Shown here: piece by piece, positions 51,840 to 61,097 of the stretch | Layout: each line of letters starts with the position of its first letter | Position numbering within the stretch: position 1 is the first letter of the stretch | NCBI RefSeq assembly: GCF_001424195.1 | Contig: NZ_LMOO01000001.1 | Span: 1,656,812 to 1,720,811 of the forward strand | Source of the DNA: Cellulomonas sp. Leaf334 | GTDB taxonomy: Bacteria > Actinomycetota > Actinomycetes > Actinomycetales > Cellulomonadaceae | Direction: 5' to 3' | DNA: 64,000 nt | Translations under genes and position numbers: made by a program | Notes under the pieces: generated by a model | Seen by the model: the letters and a program-made list of their open reading frames with translations, nothing else | What the model was told of the DNA's origin: nothing | Database searches by the model: none

Positions 51840-51971
51840 ATGGAGATCGTTGGAAGTAGTCGTCGGCTCCACGACGGCGGCGTGGTGATGCCCGTCGACA
51901 TCATCGGGCCGCGCAACGACCTGTGGTTCGGCTTGGGCAAGGCAGATGTGCAGCTCGAGCAGGTGAGAGGC
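51840..51971 (+). pseudogene. Possible gene remnant of unknown origin
   Basis: In this frame a short stretch has protein-like composition and coding-like third positions (VVMPVDIIGPRNDLWFGLGK), unlike the DNA on either side. No ribosome site or family is recognised, and the frame soon becomes low-quality. It may be the remnant of a decayed small gene. Confidence is low. Confidence 0.2.
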
Positions 51972-52160
51972 CCAGCGCCAGATCGTCGACAGGAGGTGGC
52001 TGCTCCGTCGCCGTTCTCTGGACGTGCGGGCCCGCCGACGAGATCGCCTCGTCCTCGTGGGGCGCTGGAGTCGAGGTCAGCGACCTACTCGACAGCGCAC
52101 CCGCACGGGGCGAGGTAGGTGCACCTGGTGCTGCCGTTCGCGCGCCTAGGTGCCCGCCCG

Positions 52161-52176
52161 TGTTCCACGTGAAACA
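52161..52176. promoter_or_regulatory. parS: parS site 6
   Basis: TGTTCCACGTGAAACA; full-length site with one core variant. Confidence 0.92.
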
Positions 52177-52820
52177 TCGACGACCGAACGTCCCTCGAGC
52201 CGACCACTCACGCCAACGGCGCCGAGCGACATCACAGAGGTCGATTCCCTGCGGACTTCATCAATCCTGTGAAGCGCCCGAGCGCAAGGTCCTAGATGGT
52301 GCGAGGTGGAGGTCGAGGGGCACACCGACGTGGCGCCGGCTCCCGGACCGACACACGTGGGCAGAGTGACTGAAGTCCTCCGAGACGCCGGTGGTTCGAC
52401 CGTGTGTCGGTATCGCCCGAGTACAGGGTATGCAGGGGAGGCGGACTTCCAGGGTGGTGCCTGTTGGTGGTGACGTCGTGAATGGTCCGCGCTAAGGCTG
52501 GCCAGAGGTCGTCAGCCCTGGGTGGGGGACGGAATGGGCCGAATCACTCGTGCGGCGACGCCGGCGAGAGTGTTGAGGCGAGGGTTGGTCGGCCACGGGC
52601 CTGGAGTCGACACGCGGCGTTCGATGAACCCGCGCGTCGGAGCATCACGAACTCTTACGGGTGGCACCAACCTGACCTGCGGGTTCGGGCTTCTGTGGCG
52701 GAAAGGTGATGCCAGTGCGGTGGACGGCCACGCTCGCCACCTCGGATGCTCGATGCCCGGTGCGGTCCGCCTCGGGCGTGTCCCACACCGCTCGCGTGAG
52801 GCCTGCGGGAGTATCCCCGT

Positions 52821-53111
52821 GTGACGACCCGGTACTACCAGCGCGTCCGATGGCTCCATGACGATCCTGACGATCCCGTACTGCTCTGGGCCGAGGTCGT
52901 AGACGGGTGGGAGGTGCGAAAGGTCGACGAATTCGTTGACGGTCACTTGGTCTGGGCTGACGGCGAGAAGGAGTCGGAATCCACCGTGCTGGGGACAGCG
53001 CCCGTTCCCGCTCCTGAAGAGATCGCGCAGAAGCCCCAGTTCCTGATCAAGCTCGTCGATCGAGAGACGTTCGAGCGGGTGTGGCAGCGAGCTCTCGCTA
53101 GCGGGAAGTAG
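52821..53111 (+). CDS. DUF6881 domain protein
   Basis: This 96-residue protein contains YQRVRWLHDDPDDPVLLWAE, WEVRKVDEFVDGHLVWAD and EEIAQKPQF, followed by TFERVWQRA, matching my memory of the DUF6881 family. GTG start with GGGAG upstream. Such small proteins often occur singly and resemble immunity-type proteins; the role is unknown, and no toxin partner is visible nearby. It is the only credible gene in the 4.6-kb parS tract. Confidence 0.75.
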   Translation: MTTRYYQRVRWLHDDPDDPVLLWAEVVDGWEVRKVDEFVDGHLVWADGEKESESTVLGTAPVPAPEEIAQKPQFLIKLVDRETFERVWQRALASGK

Positions 53112-53326
53112 GTCGGGCCATCTCGCCGGCGTGCGGAGCAGGCACAGGATGGTGGCAGGGCCAGTGCGCCCAGGCAGATGACTGGTAGGAGCCCAGGTTG
53201 GGCGTTCCACGACGCGAGCCTGCTCGATGGCCGTCCGGGCTGGCCGGCCCGGGGTCGAAGCAAGCGCACTTCGGGTGATCCTGCTGCCGAGCCCGGGGCG
53301 AGGAGCAGACTGCCAGAACTGAACCG

Positions 53327-53342
53327 TGTTTCACGTGGAACA
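53327..53342. promoter_or_regulatory. parS: parS site 7
   Basis: TGTTTCACGTGGAACA; full-length site with one core variant. Confidence 0.92.
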
Positions 53343-53438
53343 GACTGGCAAGAGTGCGCGCACCTCTGGAGCGACTCCCATGAGAAGCCCAGCAGGGCGG
53401 GGCCGGCGCGGGAGAGTGGTTCGCCCGAGACCCGCCTG

Positions 53439-53454
53439 GGTTTCACGTGGAACA
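53439..53454. promoter_or_regulatory. parS: parS site 8
   Basis: GGTTTCACGTGGAACA; 112 bp from site 7, the closest pair. Confidence 0.88.
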
Positions 53455-54148
53455 TGGAAGTGCCTGAGTGACGAGGCGGACAGTGCGCTGAGGACCGGGC
53501 GTCTCGCCACGACCCACCCGGCGGGAGGGCGTTGGCCGAGGAGGCGAACCGAAGATGTAGAAGCGTGGTGGGGCTCTGCGCTGGCGAATCGCGCAGTCGC
53601 GGAACGGTGATTGCCTCGAGCCTCACGTGCCACCGTTGCGCGGCGTGGACCAGATGGGCACGGTCAGGACAGTGGCCAGAGGTTTCCCTGTTCGACCGAT
53701 GAGGAGAACGCCCCACGAACGTACCGGGGGCGATCACCTCGCCGAGACCCGGGCTCACGGGGGCATCGAGCACACGGTGCGCAGGCGAGTTGAGTGACGC
53801 GAGACGAATGGCGCGAGAGACGCAGGAAGTCACCTCCCATCCGGTTGGACGGCGGAGACTCAACTCGGGTGTGTGGGACCGACAGGTGCGTGACCTGCAC
53901 CGTTGCTCACGACTGAGGCGGTCCTCGGGACCCATGAGCCCTCCGGACGGATCGACGCCTGGGCTGCGGTACCCCGCACTCGTGTACAGCGTGGGACAGC
54001 GGCCGAGCACTGCACTGAGGATCCCGACGTCTGCCCCTGTGGACCGGGGTGCCCTCGGAGCGCGGCACGGTACGGTAGGGCCCGCGACGAGCCGAGAGCG
54101 TGCGAGCGCGTAGCTCGGAGCGATGGCTCGTTGGACCGGAATGCATCG

Positions 54149-54164
54149 CGTTTCACGTGAAACC
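54149..54164. promoter_or_regulatory. parS: parS site 9, just upstream of rsmG
   Basis: CGTTTCACGTGAAACC; perfect 14-bp core, 18 bp before the rsmG start, where it could also affect transcription of rsmG-parA-parB. Confidence 0.9.
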
Positions 54165-54182
54165 TGGGGGACCCTGACGGTG

Positions 54183-54857
54183 ATGGAAGCTCAGTCGGCG
54201 AGGACCGACGGAGCGGACCCTCTTGACGGGGACGACCGGCTCGAGCCGTTCTTCGGATCCGCGTGGCGAGCGGTCAAAGGGTTCCATGACCTGCTGGTTG
54301 ACCAGGGAGAGCTCCGCGGTCTCGTCGGGCCTCGGGAGTTCTCTCGTCTGTGGGAGCGGCACCTCCTGAACTCCGCTGCTGTCGTGCCGTTCCTCCCGAC
54401 AGAGGGTCGGATCATCGACCTGGGGAGTGGTGCTGGTCTTCCCGGGATCGTCGTGGCGGCGATGGTGCCTTCGGCTGAGGTTGTTCTGCTCGAGCCGATG
54501 GAACGCCGCACGGACTGGCTGAGCGAGGTCGCCGAGACCCTGGCGCTCGACAACGTCGTCGTTCGGAGGGGTCGGGCACAGGATGAGCACGGCACTCTGG
54601 TCGGGGACGCCGTCACGGTGCGTGCTGTCGCAGCTCTGGACAAGCTCTACCGATGGTCCATCCCGCTGCTGAGGCGTGGCGGAACGCTGGTTGCGCTCAA
54701 GGGAAGCAGGGCGGAAGAGGAGATCGAAGCGGCCAAGCATGTCGGCCGCAAGCTCGGTGCTGGGGTGGCGTCCGTCGTGGATGCGCCCACGATCGAGGGA
54801 GTCGAGGTGACGAGGGTGGTCCGCGTCGTACGGGAGGCAGTGCCTGGTGTTCGGTAG
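54183..54857 (+). CDS. rsmG: 16S rRNA (guanine-N7)-methyltransferase RsmG (GidB)
   Basis: This 224-residue SAM-dependent methyltransferase modifies G527 (E. coli numbering) of 16S rRNA. It has FSRLWERHLLNSAAVVPFLP, SAM motif IIDLGSGAGLPGIVVA, LLEPMERRTDWLSEV and RAVAALDKLYRWSIPLL. ATG 54183 is used; an in-frame ATG at 54123 would translate through parS site 9 (giving VSRET) and is less likely. Its end overlaps the parA start. Confidence 0.95.
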   Translation: MEAQSARTDGADPLDGDDRLEPFFGSAWRAVKGFHDLLVDQGELRGLVGPREFSRLWERHLLNSAAVVPFLPTEGRIIDLGSGAGLPGIVVAAMVPSAEVVLLEPMERRTDWLSEVAETLALDNVVVRRGRAQDEHGTLVGDAVTVRAVAALDKLYRWSIPLLRRGGTLVALKGSRAEEEIEAAKHVGRKLGAGVASVVDAPTIEGVEVTRVVRVVREAVPGVR

Positions 54858-57030
54858 GAAGAAGCGTCGACAAGAAGAGGCAGCGGCCGCACAGGCCTCC
54901 GAGGCAGCAGCGAACCAGGTCACAGGGTCCGTCCCGCCTCCGACTTCTGCAGAGTGGACGCCGCAGGCTGCGGTCACTTCGCCGCCCTCAGCGCCTGCCC
55001 TTGCGGCTCCGGGACCCCGTGCAGGGGCGTCTTCTGCGGCCCAGCCGCAGCCGCAGACCGGGCAGCCTCCGGCCCAGGCCGCTGGACCGCGACCGGCGTC
55101 CGCGCAGCCTCAGCAGGCTGCTCCGCCGGCCGCACCCAGTCAGACACAGCCGATCTCAGCCCCGGCGCCGTCAGTCCCCCTCCAGGCACCCAGTCAGCCG
55201 CAGGCGATCTCCGCTCCGCTGCAGCCGGTCGTCGCCGCGCCCGCCCCTGGTCCGTCGCAGGCTGCCACGGCAGCGGCGGTAGCCAGCCAGCCACAGGCAG
55301 CCTTGGCTACCACCCAGCCGCAGCCAGCGTCCGCCCAGCCGCAGTCAACGTCCGCCACTCCGGCGGCGGGTCAGCCACAGTCGCCTCCTGCCCCGGCGAC
55401 GGGCCAGCCCCAGTCGTCTCCGGGTACGCCGCCAGGCAGCCAATCGCGTCCGGCGTCCGCCCAGCCGGTGCCTGTGGCACCCGCATCGGCCCTCCTGGGT
55501 GGTGCCGCGGAGAGTCAGCCGGAGGCGCCGGTGGGGAAAGGTGCTGTGAGCACTGGCAGCATCGTGAGCACCCCCGCGGGAGACTCGATGCCGGCGGGCG
55601 ATGGCGGACCTGGTGACGATCGAGCAACTGCCGACGGGGGCGGGTCGAGCGCCAAGCTGCGCACCGCTGACCGCAAGCCCGTCAGTGCGGGAGAGCCCTA
55701 CATCCCGATGATGAGCGCACCCGCGACGGAGACCGCGGACGATTCGGTTTCACGTGGAACATCCACGGGAGGCGATGCGGTCCCGTCACTGGCGGAGCTG
55801 GCTAGGTCATGGGATGACACCGGTGTGGCTGCAGGTCAGCGGCGCACCGAGGGCGGGCCGTCGACGAGTGCTTCGACGGACGCAGCGTCGAGCGACAACG
55901 TCACACCCGACGCGCTCGACCCCGACGGACGTGGCGCCGCGGATGTCGATGGTGAGCGTGACACCATCTCGCCCATGACGCCCCGACATGACCTCGATCC
56001 TGAGGAGACGCGTCGTGCGGCGCTGGTGGAGAGCCTTCCGGTGGTCACGGACGAGACCCCGCTGATGGCCGAGCTGAAGCAGGATGCTCGCCGTCGGATC
56101 GAGCTGCAGGGGCGTCGGTTCCCGCGCCCGGCGCAGACGCGGGTGATCACGGTCGCGAACCAGAAGGGTGGCGTCGGCAAGACGACGACCACCGTCAACA
56201 TCGCGGCCGCGCTGGCGCAGGCCGGACTGAACGTGCTCGTGCTCGACAACGACCCGCAGGGCAATGCGTCGACGGCGCTCGGCGTGGAACACCGGGCGGG
56301 CACCCCGTCGATCTACGAGGTCCTGGTCGACGGAGCTCCGCTCGCCGAGGCGGTGCAGGAGAGCCCGGACGTCCCGAACCTCTGGTGCCTCCCCGCGACG
56401 ATCGATCTGTCGGGCGCCGAGATCGAGCTCGTCTCGATGGTCGCCAGGGAGACGCGGTTGCGGAACGCGCTCGACACGTACCTGGAGTGGAGGGTGGCGA
56501 ACGGGCACGAGCGCATCGACTACGTCTTCGTCGACTGCCCGCCAAGTCTGGGTCTGCTGACCGTGAACGCGTTCGTCGTGGCGCGTGAGGTTCTCATCCC
56601 GATCCAGTGCGAGTACTACGCACTGGAAGGGCTGAGCCAGCTGCTGAAGACGATCCAGCTGATCCAGGCGCACCTGAACCCTCGCCTGCACGTCTCGACG
56701 ATCCTGCTGACGATGTACGACGCACGAACCAACCTTGCGCAGCAAGTGGCGACCGAGGTGCGGACGCACTTCCCGGAGCGGACCCTCCGCACGACGGTTC
56801 CACGCTCGGTCCGGATCTCCGAGGCGCCGAGCTACGGCCAGACGGTGATGACCTACGACGCGGGGTCGTCGGGCGCTCTGGCGTACCTCGAGGCTGCCCG
56901 CGAGGTGGCCGAGCGGGGAGCGATGGAGTTCGCGGACGACCACGTCGAGGGGCAGTCGCCGAACGGCGACACCCATCAAGCAGAGCACGAGTACCAGGCG
57001 GCCTCGGCCGTCTCTCAGGAGGAACAGTGA
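54847..57030 (+). CDS. parA: ParA chromosome-partition ATPase with very long disordered N-terminus
   Basis: This 727-residue protein is more than twice the usual ParA length. Residues 1-420 begin [16 protein letters not shown] and are low-complexity, rich in Gln, Pro, Ala, Ser and Thr. The ParA domain (about 425-700) has deviant Walker [13 protein letters not shown] (about 439-450), Walker A' [11 protein letters not shown] and Walker [11 protein letters not shown]. ParA moves ParB-parS complexes on the nucleoid. The start is GTG 54847, overlapping rsmG by 11 nt; a shorter product from an internal start (for example ATG 55976) cannot be excluded. parS site 10 is embedded at 55746. It ends overlapping parB (GTGA). 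Confidence 0.92.
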   Translation: MFGRKKRRQEEAAAAQASEAAANQVTGSVPPPTSAEWTPQAAVTSPPSAPALAAPGPRAGASSAAQPQPQTGQPPAQAAGPRPASAQPQQAAPPAAPSQTQPISAPAPSVPLQAPSQPQAISAPLQPVVAAPAPGPSQAATAAAVASQPQAALATTQPQPASAQPQSTSATPAAGQPQSPPAPATGQPQSSPGTPPGSQSRPASAQPVPVAPASALLGGAAESQPEAPVGKGAVSTGSIVSTPAGDSMPAGDGGPGDDRATADGGGSSAKLRTADRKPVSAGEPYIPMMSAPATETADDSVSRGTSTGGDAVPSLAELARSWDDTGVAAGQRRTEGGPSTSASTDAASSDNVTPDALDPDGRGAADVDGERDTISPMTPRHDLDPEETRRAALVESLPVVTDETPLMAELKQDARRRIELQGRRFPRPAQTRVITVANQKGGVGKTTTTVNIAAALAQAGLNVLVLDNDPQGNASTALGVEHRAGTPSIYEVLVDGAPLAEAVQESPDVPNLWCLPATIDLSGAEIELVSMVARETRLRNALDTYLEWRVANGHERIDYVFVDCPPSLGLLTVNAFVVAREVLIPIQCEYYALEGLSQLLKTIQLIQAHLNPRLHVSTILLTMYDARTNLAQQVATEVRTHFPERTLRTTVPRSVRISEAPSYGQTVMTYDAGSSGALAYLEAAREVAERGAMEFADDHVEGQSPNGDTHQAEHEYQAASAVSQEEQ
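55746..55761. promoter_or_regulatory. parS: parS site 10, inside the parA coding sequence
   Basis: GGTTTCACGTGGAACA; encodes VSRGT within the disordered part of ParA. Confidence 0.88.
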
Positions 57031-58205
57031 GCGAGAAGCGACGCGGTCTGGGCCGGGGCCTCGGGGCCCTCATCCCGACGGGCCTGGACGGCCAGCGACC
57101 CACCGGAGCCGAGCGCCCCGCGGACGTCTTCTTCGGCGACCCGAAGCGGGAGAACAACGAGGTCGCCGCACCTGCCGGCGCGGTCGCCACGGAGACCGTG
57201 ACCGAGGCGCCGCCTGCTGAGGTGGAGACTGCCACCGCAACTCCGGCTGCCGGTAGCAACGGCACGCCGTCCGCCGACGTGCTGTCGACCGAGGCCGCGT
57301 CACCCGTCGAGCAGGCTCCTGCTGCACCGGCACCGACCGCACCGACGCCTGCGGAGGTGAACGGCAGCGAGACCGGTCTCGTCCCCGTACCGGGCGCTCG
57401 TTTCGCCGAGCTTCCCGTGGGGGAGATCCGGCCGAACCCGAAGCAGCCGCGCACCGTCTTCGACGAGGACGCCCTGGAGGAGCTCGTCGGCTCGATCCGT
57501 GAGGTCGGCGTGCTCCAGCCGATCGTGGTGCGTGACGCGGGCGACGGCTACGAGCTGATCATGGGCGAGCGACGCTGGCGGGCGACGCAGGCTGCCGGGT
57601 TGGCGACGATCCCGGCGATCATCCGGGACACCGACGACTCCGACCTGCTGCGCGACGCTCTCCTGGAGAACCTGCACCGGTCCGAGCTGAACCCGTTGGA
57701 GGAGGCTGCGGCCTACCAGCAGCTCCTCGACGACTTCGGGTGCACGCACGAGCAGCTGGCGACGCGGATCCAGCGCTCGCGCCCGCAGATCTCGAACACG
57801 CTCCGTCTGCTGAAGCTGCCACCGTTGGTGCAGCGGCGGGTCGCAGCGGGGGTGCTGTCCGCCGGACACGCTCGCGCGCTGCTCGGGCTGAGCGACGGTG
57901 CTGCGATCGAGCGTCTGGCACAGCGGATCGTCGCCGAGGGTCTGTCGGTGCGTGCGGTCGAGGAGATCGTCTCGCTCGGAGGCGACGCGGAGCCGACCGC
58001 TCGTCGTGCGGCCCCGCGGGCGGGCGTCAAGAACGAGGCGCTCGACCACCTCGCGGCGCGCTTGTCCGACCGGTTCGAGACCCGAGTGAAGGTGAGTCTC
58101 GGGAAGTCGCGGGGACGCCTCACGGTCGAGTTCGCCTCGGTCCAGGACCTGAACCGCATCCTCGCCAGCCTCGCTCCTGAGGATCCGGGCCTGCTGAAGG
58201 GTTGA
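57027..58205 (+). CDS. parB: ParB chromosome-partition protein (CTPase, parS-binding)
   Basis: This 392-residue protein starts [17 protein letters not shown], followed by an Ala/Thr/Pro linker to about 115. The ParB N-domain has [21 protein letters not shown], the CTP-binding GERRWRAT and [14 protein letters not shown]. The helix-turn-helix is [23 protein letters not shown], and the dimerisation domain closes the protein. It binds and spreads from the ten parS sites listed. GTG 57027 overlaps the parA stop; the longer in-frame ORF from 56607 is a parA shadow. Confidence 0.97.
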   Translation: MSEKRRGLGRGLGALIPTGLDGQRPTGAERPADVFFGDPKRENNEVAAPAGAVATETVTEAPPAEVETATATPAAGSNGTPSADVLSTEAASPVEQAPAAPAPTAPTPAEVNGSETGLVPVPGARFAELPVGEIRPNPKQPRTVFDEDALEELVGSIREVGVLQPIVVRDAGDGYELIMGERRWRATQAAGLATIPAIIRDTDDSDLLRDALLENLHRSELNPLEEAAAYQQLLDDFGCTHEQLATRIQRSRPQISNTLRLLKLPPLVQRRVAAGVLSAGHARALLGLSDGAAIERLAQRIVAEGLSVRAVEEIVSLGGDAEPTARRAAPRAGVKNEALDHLAARLSDRFETRVKVSLGKSRGRLTVEFASVQDLNRILASLAPEDPGLLKG

Positions 58206-58255
58206 TCTGTACGGTTCACGGTCGACATATCGTACGAAATGGGCGATCCTGCAGG

Positions 58256-59206
58256 TCAGCGGCGCAGTGACGCCTCGACGAGAGCCCGGTAGAGGTCGCC
58301 GAGCGTCAGCCCGGCGGCCTCTGCAGCTTGCGGCAGGAGCGATGTCTCGGTCATCCCGGGGGCCACGTTGACCTCGAGGAACCACGGGGTGCCGTCGGCG
58401 TCGACGATCAGATCGGTGCGCGAGATTCGGTCGAGCCCGAAGGCGCCGTGCGCGGCGACGGCAAGCTCCGCGACCGCCGCCGCCACGTCAGGGGACAGGC
58501 GGGCGGGCGTGAAGTACTCCGTGCGTCCGGGGTTGTAGCGGGCGTCGAAGTCGTAGGGCCCGTCGGTGACGATCTCGACGGGGGGCAGCGCGAACGGGCC
58601 GGCACCGGTGTCGACGACGCTCACCGCGACCTCGGTCCCGACGACCGCGCGCTCGACGAGCGCGGTGTCGCTGTACGCGAAGCAGTCCACCATGGCCTGC
58701 GGGAGCGCGTCGGCGCTGGTCACGAGGGTGACTCCCAGCGCAGAGCCACCGCGGGAGGGCTTCACGACGACGGGGAGCCCGAGCGTGCCGACGATCGCGT
58801 CGAGGACGTGACGCGCACCGAGCTCTCGGAACAGCGACTGCGGGAGTGTCACGAAGTCGGGCGTCGCGAAGCCGGCACGCGCGGCCACCGTCTTGGCGCT
58901 CGGTTTGCTCCAGGCGATCCGGCTCTCGCGCGGACCAGTCCCCAGGAGGCGCAGCCCGAGCAGCTGGACGACGTCGCGCACCGAACCGTCCTCCCCGCTG
59001 GTCCCGTGCAGGAGCGGCCAGACCAGGTCGGGCTGGAGCTGGACGAGCGCCGGCACCAGGTCGGCATCGACGTCGTGGATCGAGACGTCCACCCCGACGG
59101 ACCGCAGGGCGTCGGCGACGCGTCGACCGGACCGTAGGGAGACGTCGCGCTCGTGCGACAGGCCCCCGGCGAGGACGACGACCCGGGGTGACGGTGAGGT
59201 GCTCAC
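58256..59206 (-). CDS. ddl: D-alanine--D-alanine ligase family protein
   Basis: This 316-residue ATP-grasp enzyme has VVVLAGGLSHERDVSLRSG at the N-terminus, ATP-binding VVKPSRGGSALGVTLV, and metal/ATP residues in ISRTDLIVDADGTPWFLEVNVAPGMTETS. It joins D-Ala residues for peptidoglycan, although related ATP-grasp ligases exist and another Ddl may be encoded elsewhere. It converges on parB with 50 bp between and no clear terminator. Confidence 0.85.
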   Translation of the reverse strand: MSTSPSPRVVVLAGGLSHERDVSLRSGRRVADALRSVGVDVSIHDVDADLVPALVQLQPDLVWPLLHGTSGEDGSVRDVVQLLGLRLLGTGPRESRIAWSKPSAKTVAARAGFATPDFVTLPQSLFRELGARHVLDAIVGTLGLPVVVKPSRGGSALGVTLVTSADALPQAMVDCFAYSDTALVERAVVGTEVAVSVVDTGAGPFALPPVEIVTDGPYDFDARYNPGRTEYFTPARLSPDVAAAVAELAVAAHGAFGLDRISRTDLIVDADGTPWFLEVNVAPGMTETSLLPQAAEAAGLTLGDLYRALVEASLRR

Positions 59207-59320
59207 AGCAACAGGACTCCGATGGAGGAACGAGCTACGGCGGGAACGGGACGTGCAACGACGAGAGGTGAACGGGGTACAGCGCGGACGAGACCGGAGA
59301 AGGGCGGGCGATACCGCAGG

Positions 59321-60667
59321 TCAGGCGACATCCGGGCCGGGCTGCTGCACGTCCGTGTGACCGATCGACCCGGTGGTGCCGAACAGCTCCACGAGCTCAC
59401 GTTCCCCGGCGACGACCCCGGCCAGCCGACGCACACCCTCCCGGATGCGCTCGGGGGTTGGGTAGCAGAACGAGAGACGCATGTGGTCGGCGCCGGAGCC
59501 GTCGAAGTAGAAGGCGGTCCCGGGGACGTAGGCGACCCGGGCGGTGACGGCGCGCGGCAGCATGTCCTTGGCGTCGAGACCGTCGGGCAGCCGGACCCAG
59601 GTGTAGAAGCCGCCGTCGGGAACGTTCCACGACGCCTCGGGCAGGTGCTCGGTCAGCGCGGAGACCATGGCGTCGCGTCGTTCGCGGTACTGCTCGCGGT
59701 ACGACTTGATCTGACCACGCCAGTCGCACGTGGACAGGTAGGTGGAGATCGCGATCTGCGAGGCGTTCGACGGGCAGAGGATCGCGGACTCGCTGGCGAG
59801 GACGAGCTTCTCGCGGACGGCGTGCGGTGCGACGACCCAGCCGACGCGGTAGCCGGGGGCGAACGTCTTGGAGAACGAGCCGAGGTAGAGGACTCCCTCG
59901 TCGTCGAGCGACCGCAGCGCGGGGAGCGGCTCGGAGGAGAAGCCGAGGAGCCCGTACGGGTTGTCCTCGAGCACCAGCACGCCGTAGCGACGCGCGATCT
60001 CCAGGATCTGCGGGCGACGCTCGACGGACAGCGAGACGCCTGCGGGGTTGTGGAAGTTCGGCACGGTGTAGAGGAACTTGACGCGGCGGCCCTCGCGGGA
60101 CAGCGAGGCGAGGGTCGTCTCGAGCGCTGCGGGGATCAGCCCGTCGGCGTCGATGGGGGCGTGCACGACGTCGGCCTGGTAGGCCCGGAACACGCCGAGC
60201 GCACCGACGTATGAAGGGGCCTCCGCGACGACGACGTCGCCCGGGTCGATGAAGATGCGGGTGACCAGGTCGAGCGCCTGCTGGGAGCCGGTGGTCACGA
60301 CGACGTCGTCCGGGTGCGCGTCGATCCCTTCGAGCGCCATGACCTCGAGGATCTGCTCGCGCAGGGTCTCGTCGCCCTGGCCGGACCCGTACTGGAGCGC
60401 CTGGAGGCCACGGGTGGCGACGACACGTTGGGCCAGGTCACCGAGGATGTCGAGGGGCAAGCCTTCGAGGAACGGCATGCCGCCGGCGAGCGAGACGACC
60501 TCGGGCCGGTTGGCGACCGCGAACAGGGCGCGGATCTCGCTGGACCGCATCCCGTGGGTGCGTTCGGCGTACGAGCCGAGCCAGCGGTCGAGGCGCGTTC
60601 CGGTGCCGGCGGCGGAGGACGTGGGGGGGCCCGACGTCTCGCCGTCGGGAACCGGGTGCGTGGTCAT
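59321..60667 (-). CDS. PLP-dependent aminotransferase, class I/II (LysN/2-aminoadipate-type)
   Basis: This 448-residue fold-type I PLP enzyme has LQYGSGQGDETLREQI, substrate-side VTTGSQQALDLVTRIF, the PLP-contact region VPNFHNPAGVSLS, DNPYGLL, and the PLP lysine in YLGSFSKTFAPGYRVGWV. Closest in style to 2-aminoadipate or aromatic transaminases; it lacks the GntR domain of MocR regulators. The ATG at 60667 is used; an upstream GTG is possible. The amino donor and acceptor are not known. Confidence 0.9.
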   Translation of the reverse strand: MTTHPVPDGETSGPPTSSAAGTGTRLDRWLGSYAERTHGMRSSEIRALFAVANRPEVVSLAGGMPFLEGLPLDILGDLAQRVVATRGLQALQYGSGQGDETLREQILEVMALEGIDAHPDDVVVTTGSQQALDLVTRIFIDPGDVVVAEAPSYVGALGVFRAYQADVVHAPIDADGLIPAALETTLASLSREGRRVKFLYTVPNFHNPAGVSLSVERRPQILEIARRYGVLVLEDNPYGLLGFSSEPLPALRSLDDEGVLYLGSFSKTFAPGYRVGWVVAPHAVREKLVLASESAILCPSNASQIAISTYLSTCDWRGQIKSYREQYRERRDAMVSALTEHLPEASWNVPDGGFYTWVRLPDGLDAKDMLPRAVTARVAYVPGTAFYFDGSGADHMRLSFCYPTPERIREGVRRLAGVVAGERELVELFGTTGSIGHTDVQQPGPDVA

Positions 60668-60720
60668 GCACCCGAGTTTCGCACGCTGACGACGGTGGCC
60701 CGTGCACCGTCCCAGCGACA

Positions 60721-60754
60721 CGAGAGCCCCCGGCCGCGTGGCAGGGGGCTCTCG
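60721..60754 (-). terminator. Hairpin terminator after trxA
   Basis: Arms 60721-60731 and 60744-60754 pair over 11 bp, just beyond the trxA stop on the minus strand. Confidence 0.8.
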
Positions 60755-60764
60755 GGACGAGCGA

Positions 60765-61097
60765 TCAGACGGTGGTGAGCACCGTCTCGATGTCCTCGGC
60801 GATCATCGACTTCGGCCGCGCGCCGATGACGGACTTCACCAGCTCACCGCCGGAGTAGAAGTTGAGCGTCGGGATGGACACGATGCCGTAGTCGCCGGTG
60901 ACCTTGGGGTTCTCGTCGGAGTTGAGCTTGACGATCTTCACGCGGCCCTCGTACTGCTTCGCGAGCTCTTCGAGGACCGGTGCGACCATCCGGCACGGTC
61001 CGCACCAGGGCGCCCAGAAGTCGACGATGACGGGGACCTCCGACTCGAGGACCTCGACCTGGAACGTGTCGTCGGTGACGGCGGTGGTGGTGCTCAT
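60765..61097 (-). CDS. trxA: Thioredoxin
   Basis: This 110-residue thioredoxin has active site [19 protein letters not shown] and the cis-proline segment [14 protein letters not shown]. It reduces cytoplasmic disulfides with electrons from TrxB, encoded immediately upstream and overlapping by ATGA. Confidence 0.97.
   Translation of the reverse strand: MSTTTAVTDDTFQVEVLESEVPVIVDFWAPWCGPCRMVAPVLEELAKQYEGRVKIVKLNSDENPKVTGDYGIVSIPTLNFYSGGELVKSVIGARPKSMIAEDIETVLTTV

Larger units (their letters stand above)
49618..52820. other. Gene-poor, parS-rich tract (first part) between jag and DUF6881
   Basis: About 3.2 kb with no gene I can support. It is less GC-rich than the flanking coding DNA, and none of its short ORFs shows a sustained GC3 pattern apart from a possible remnant near 51840-51971. 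It contains six parS-like sites, a 7-bp VNTR (50785-50875), a 33-bp-period duplication (50331-50390) and a short direct repeat of 15 bp (49784-49798 and 49811-49825). It looks like a partitioning region with decayed or non-coding DNA. Confidence 0.6.
53112..54182. other. Gene-poor, parS-rich tract (second part) between DUF6881 and rsmG
   Basis: About 1.1 kb without a supportable gene. It contains parS sites 7, 8 and 9. Short ORFs on both strands have mixed, arginine/proline-rich translations with no sustained coding signal. Confidence 0.6.

Noticed and set aside
49618-54182. Prophage or insertion element filling the jag-rsmG interval
   Set aside because: No integrase, transposase, terminal inverted repeats or phage genes are seen; the only repeated elements are parS sites and small tandem repeats.
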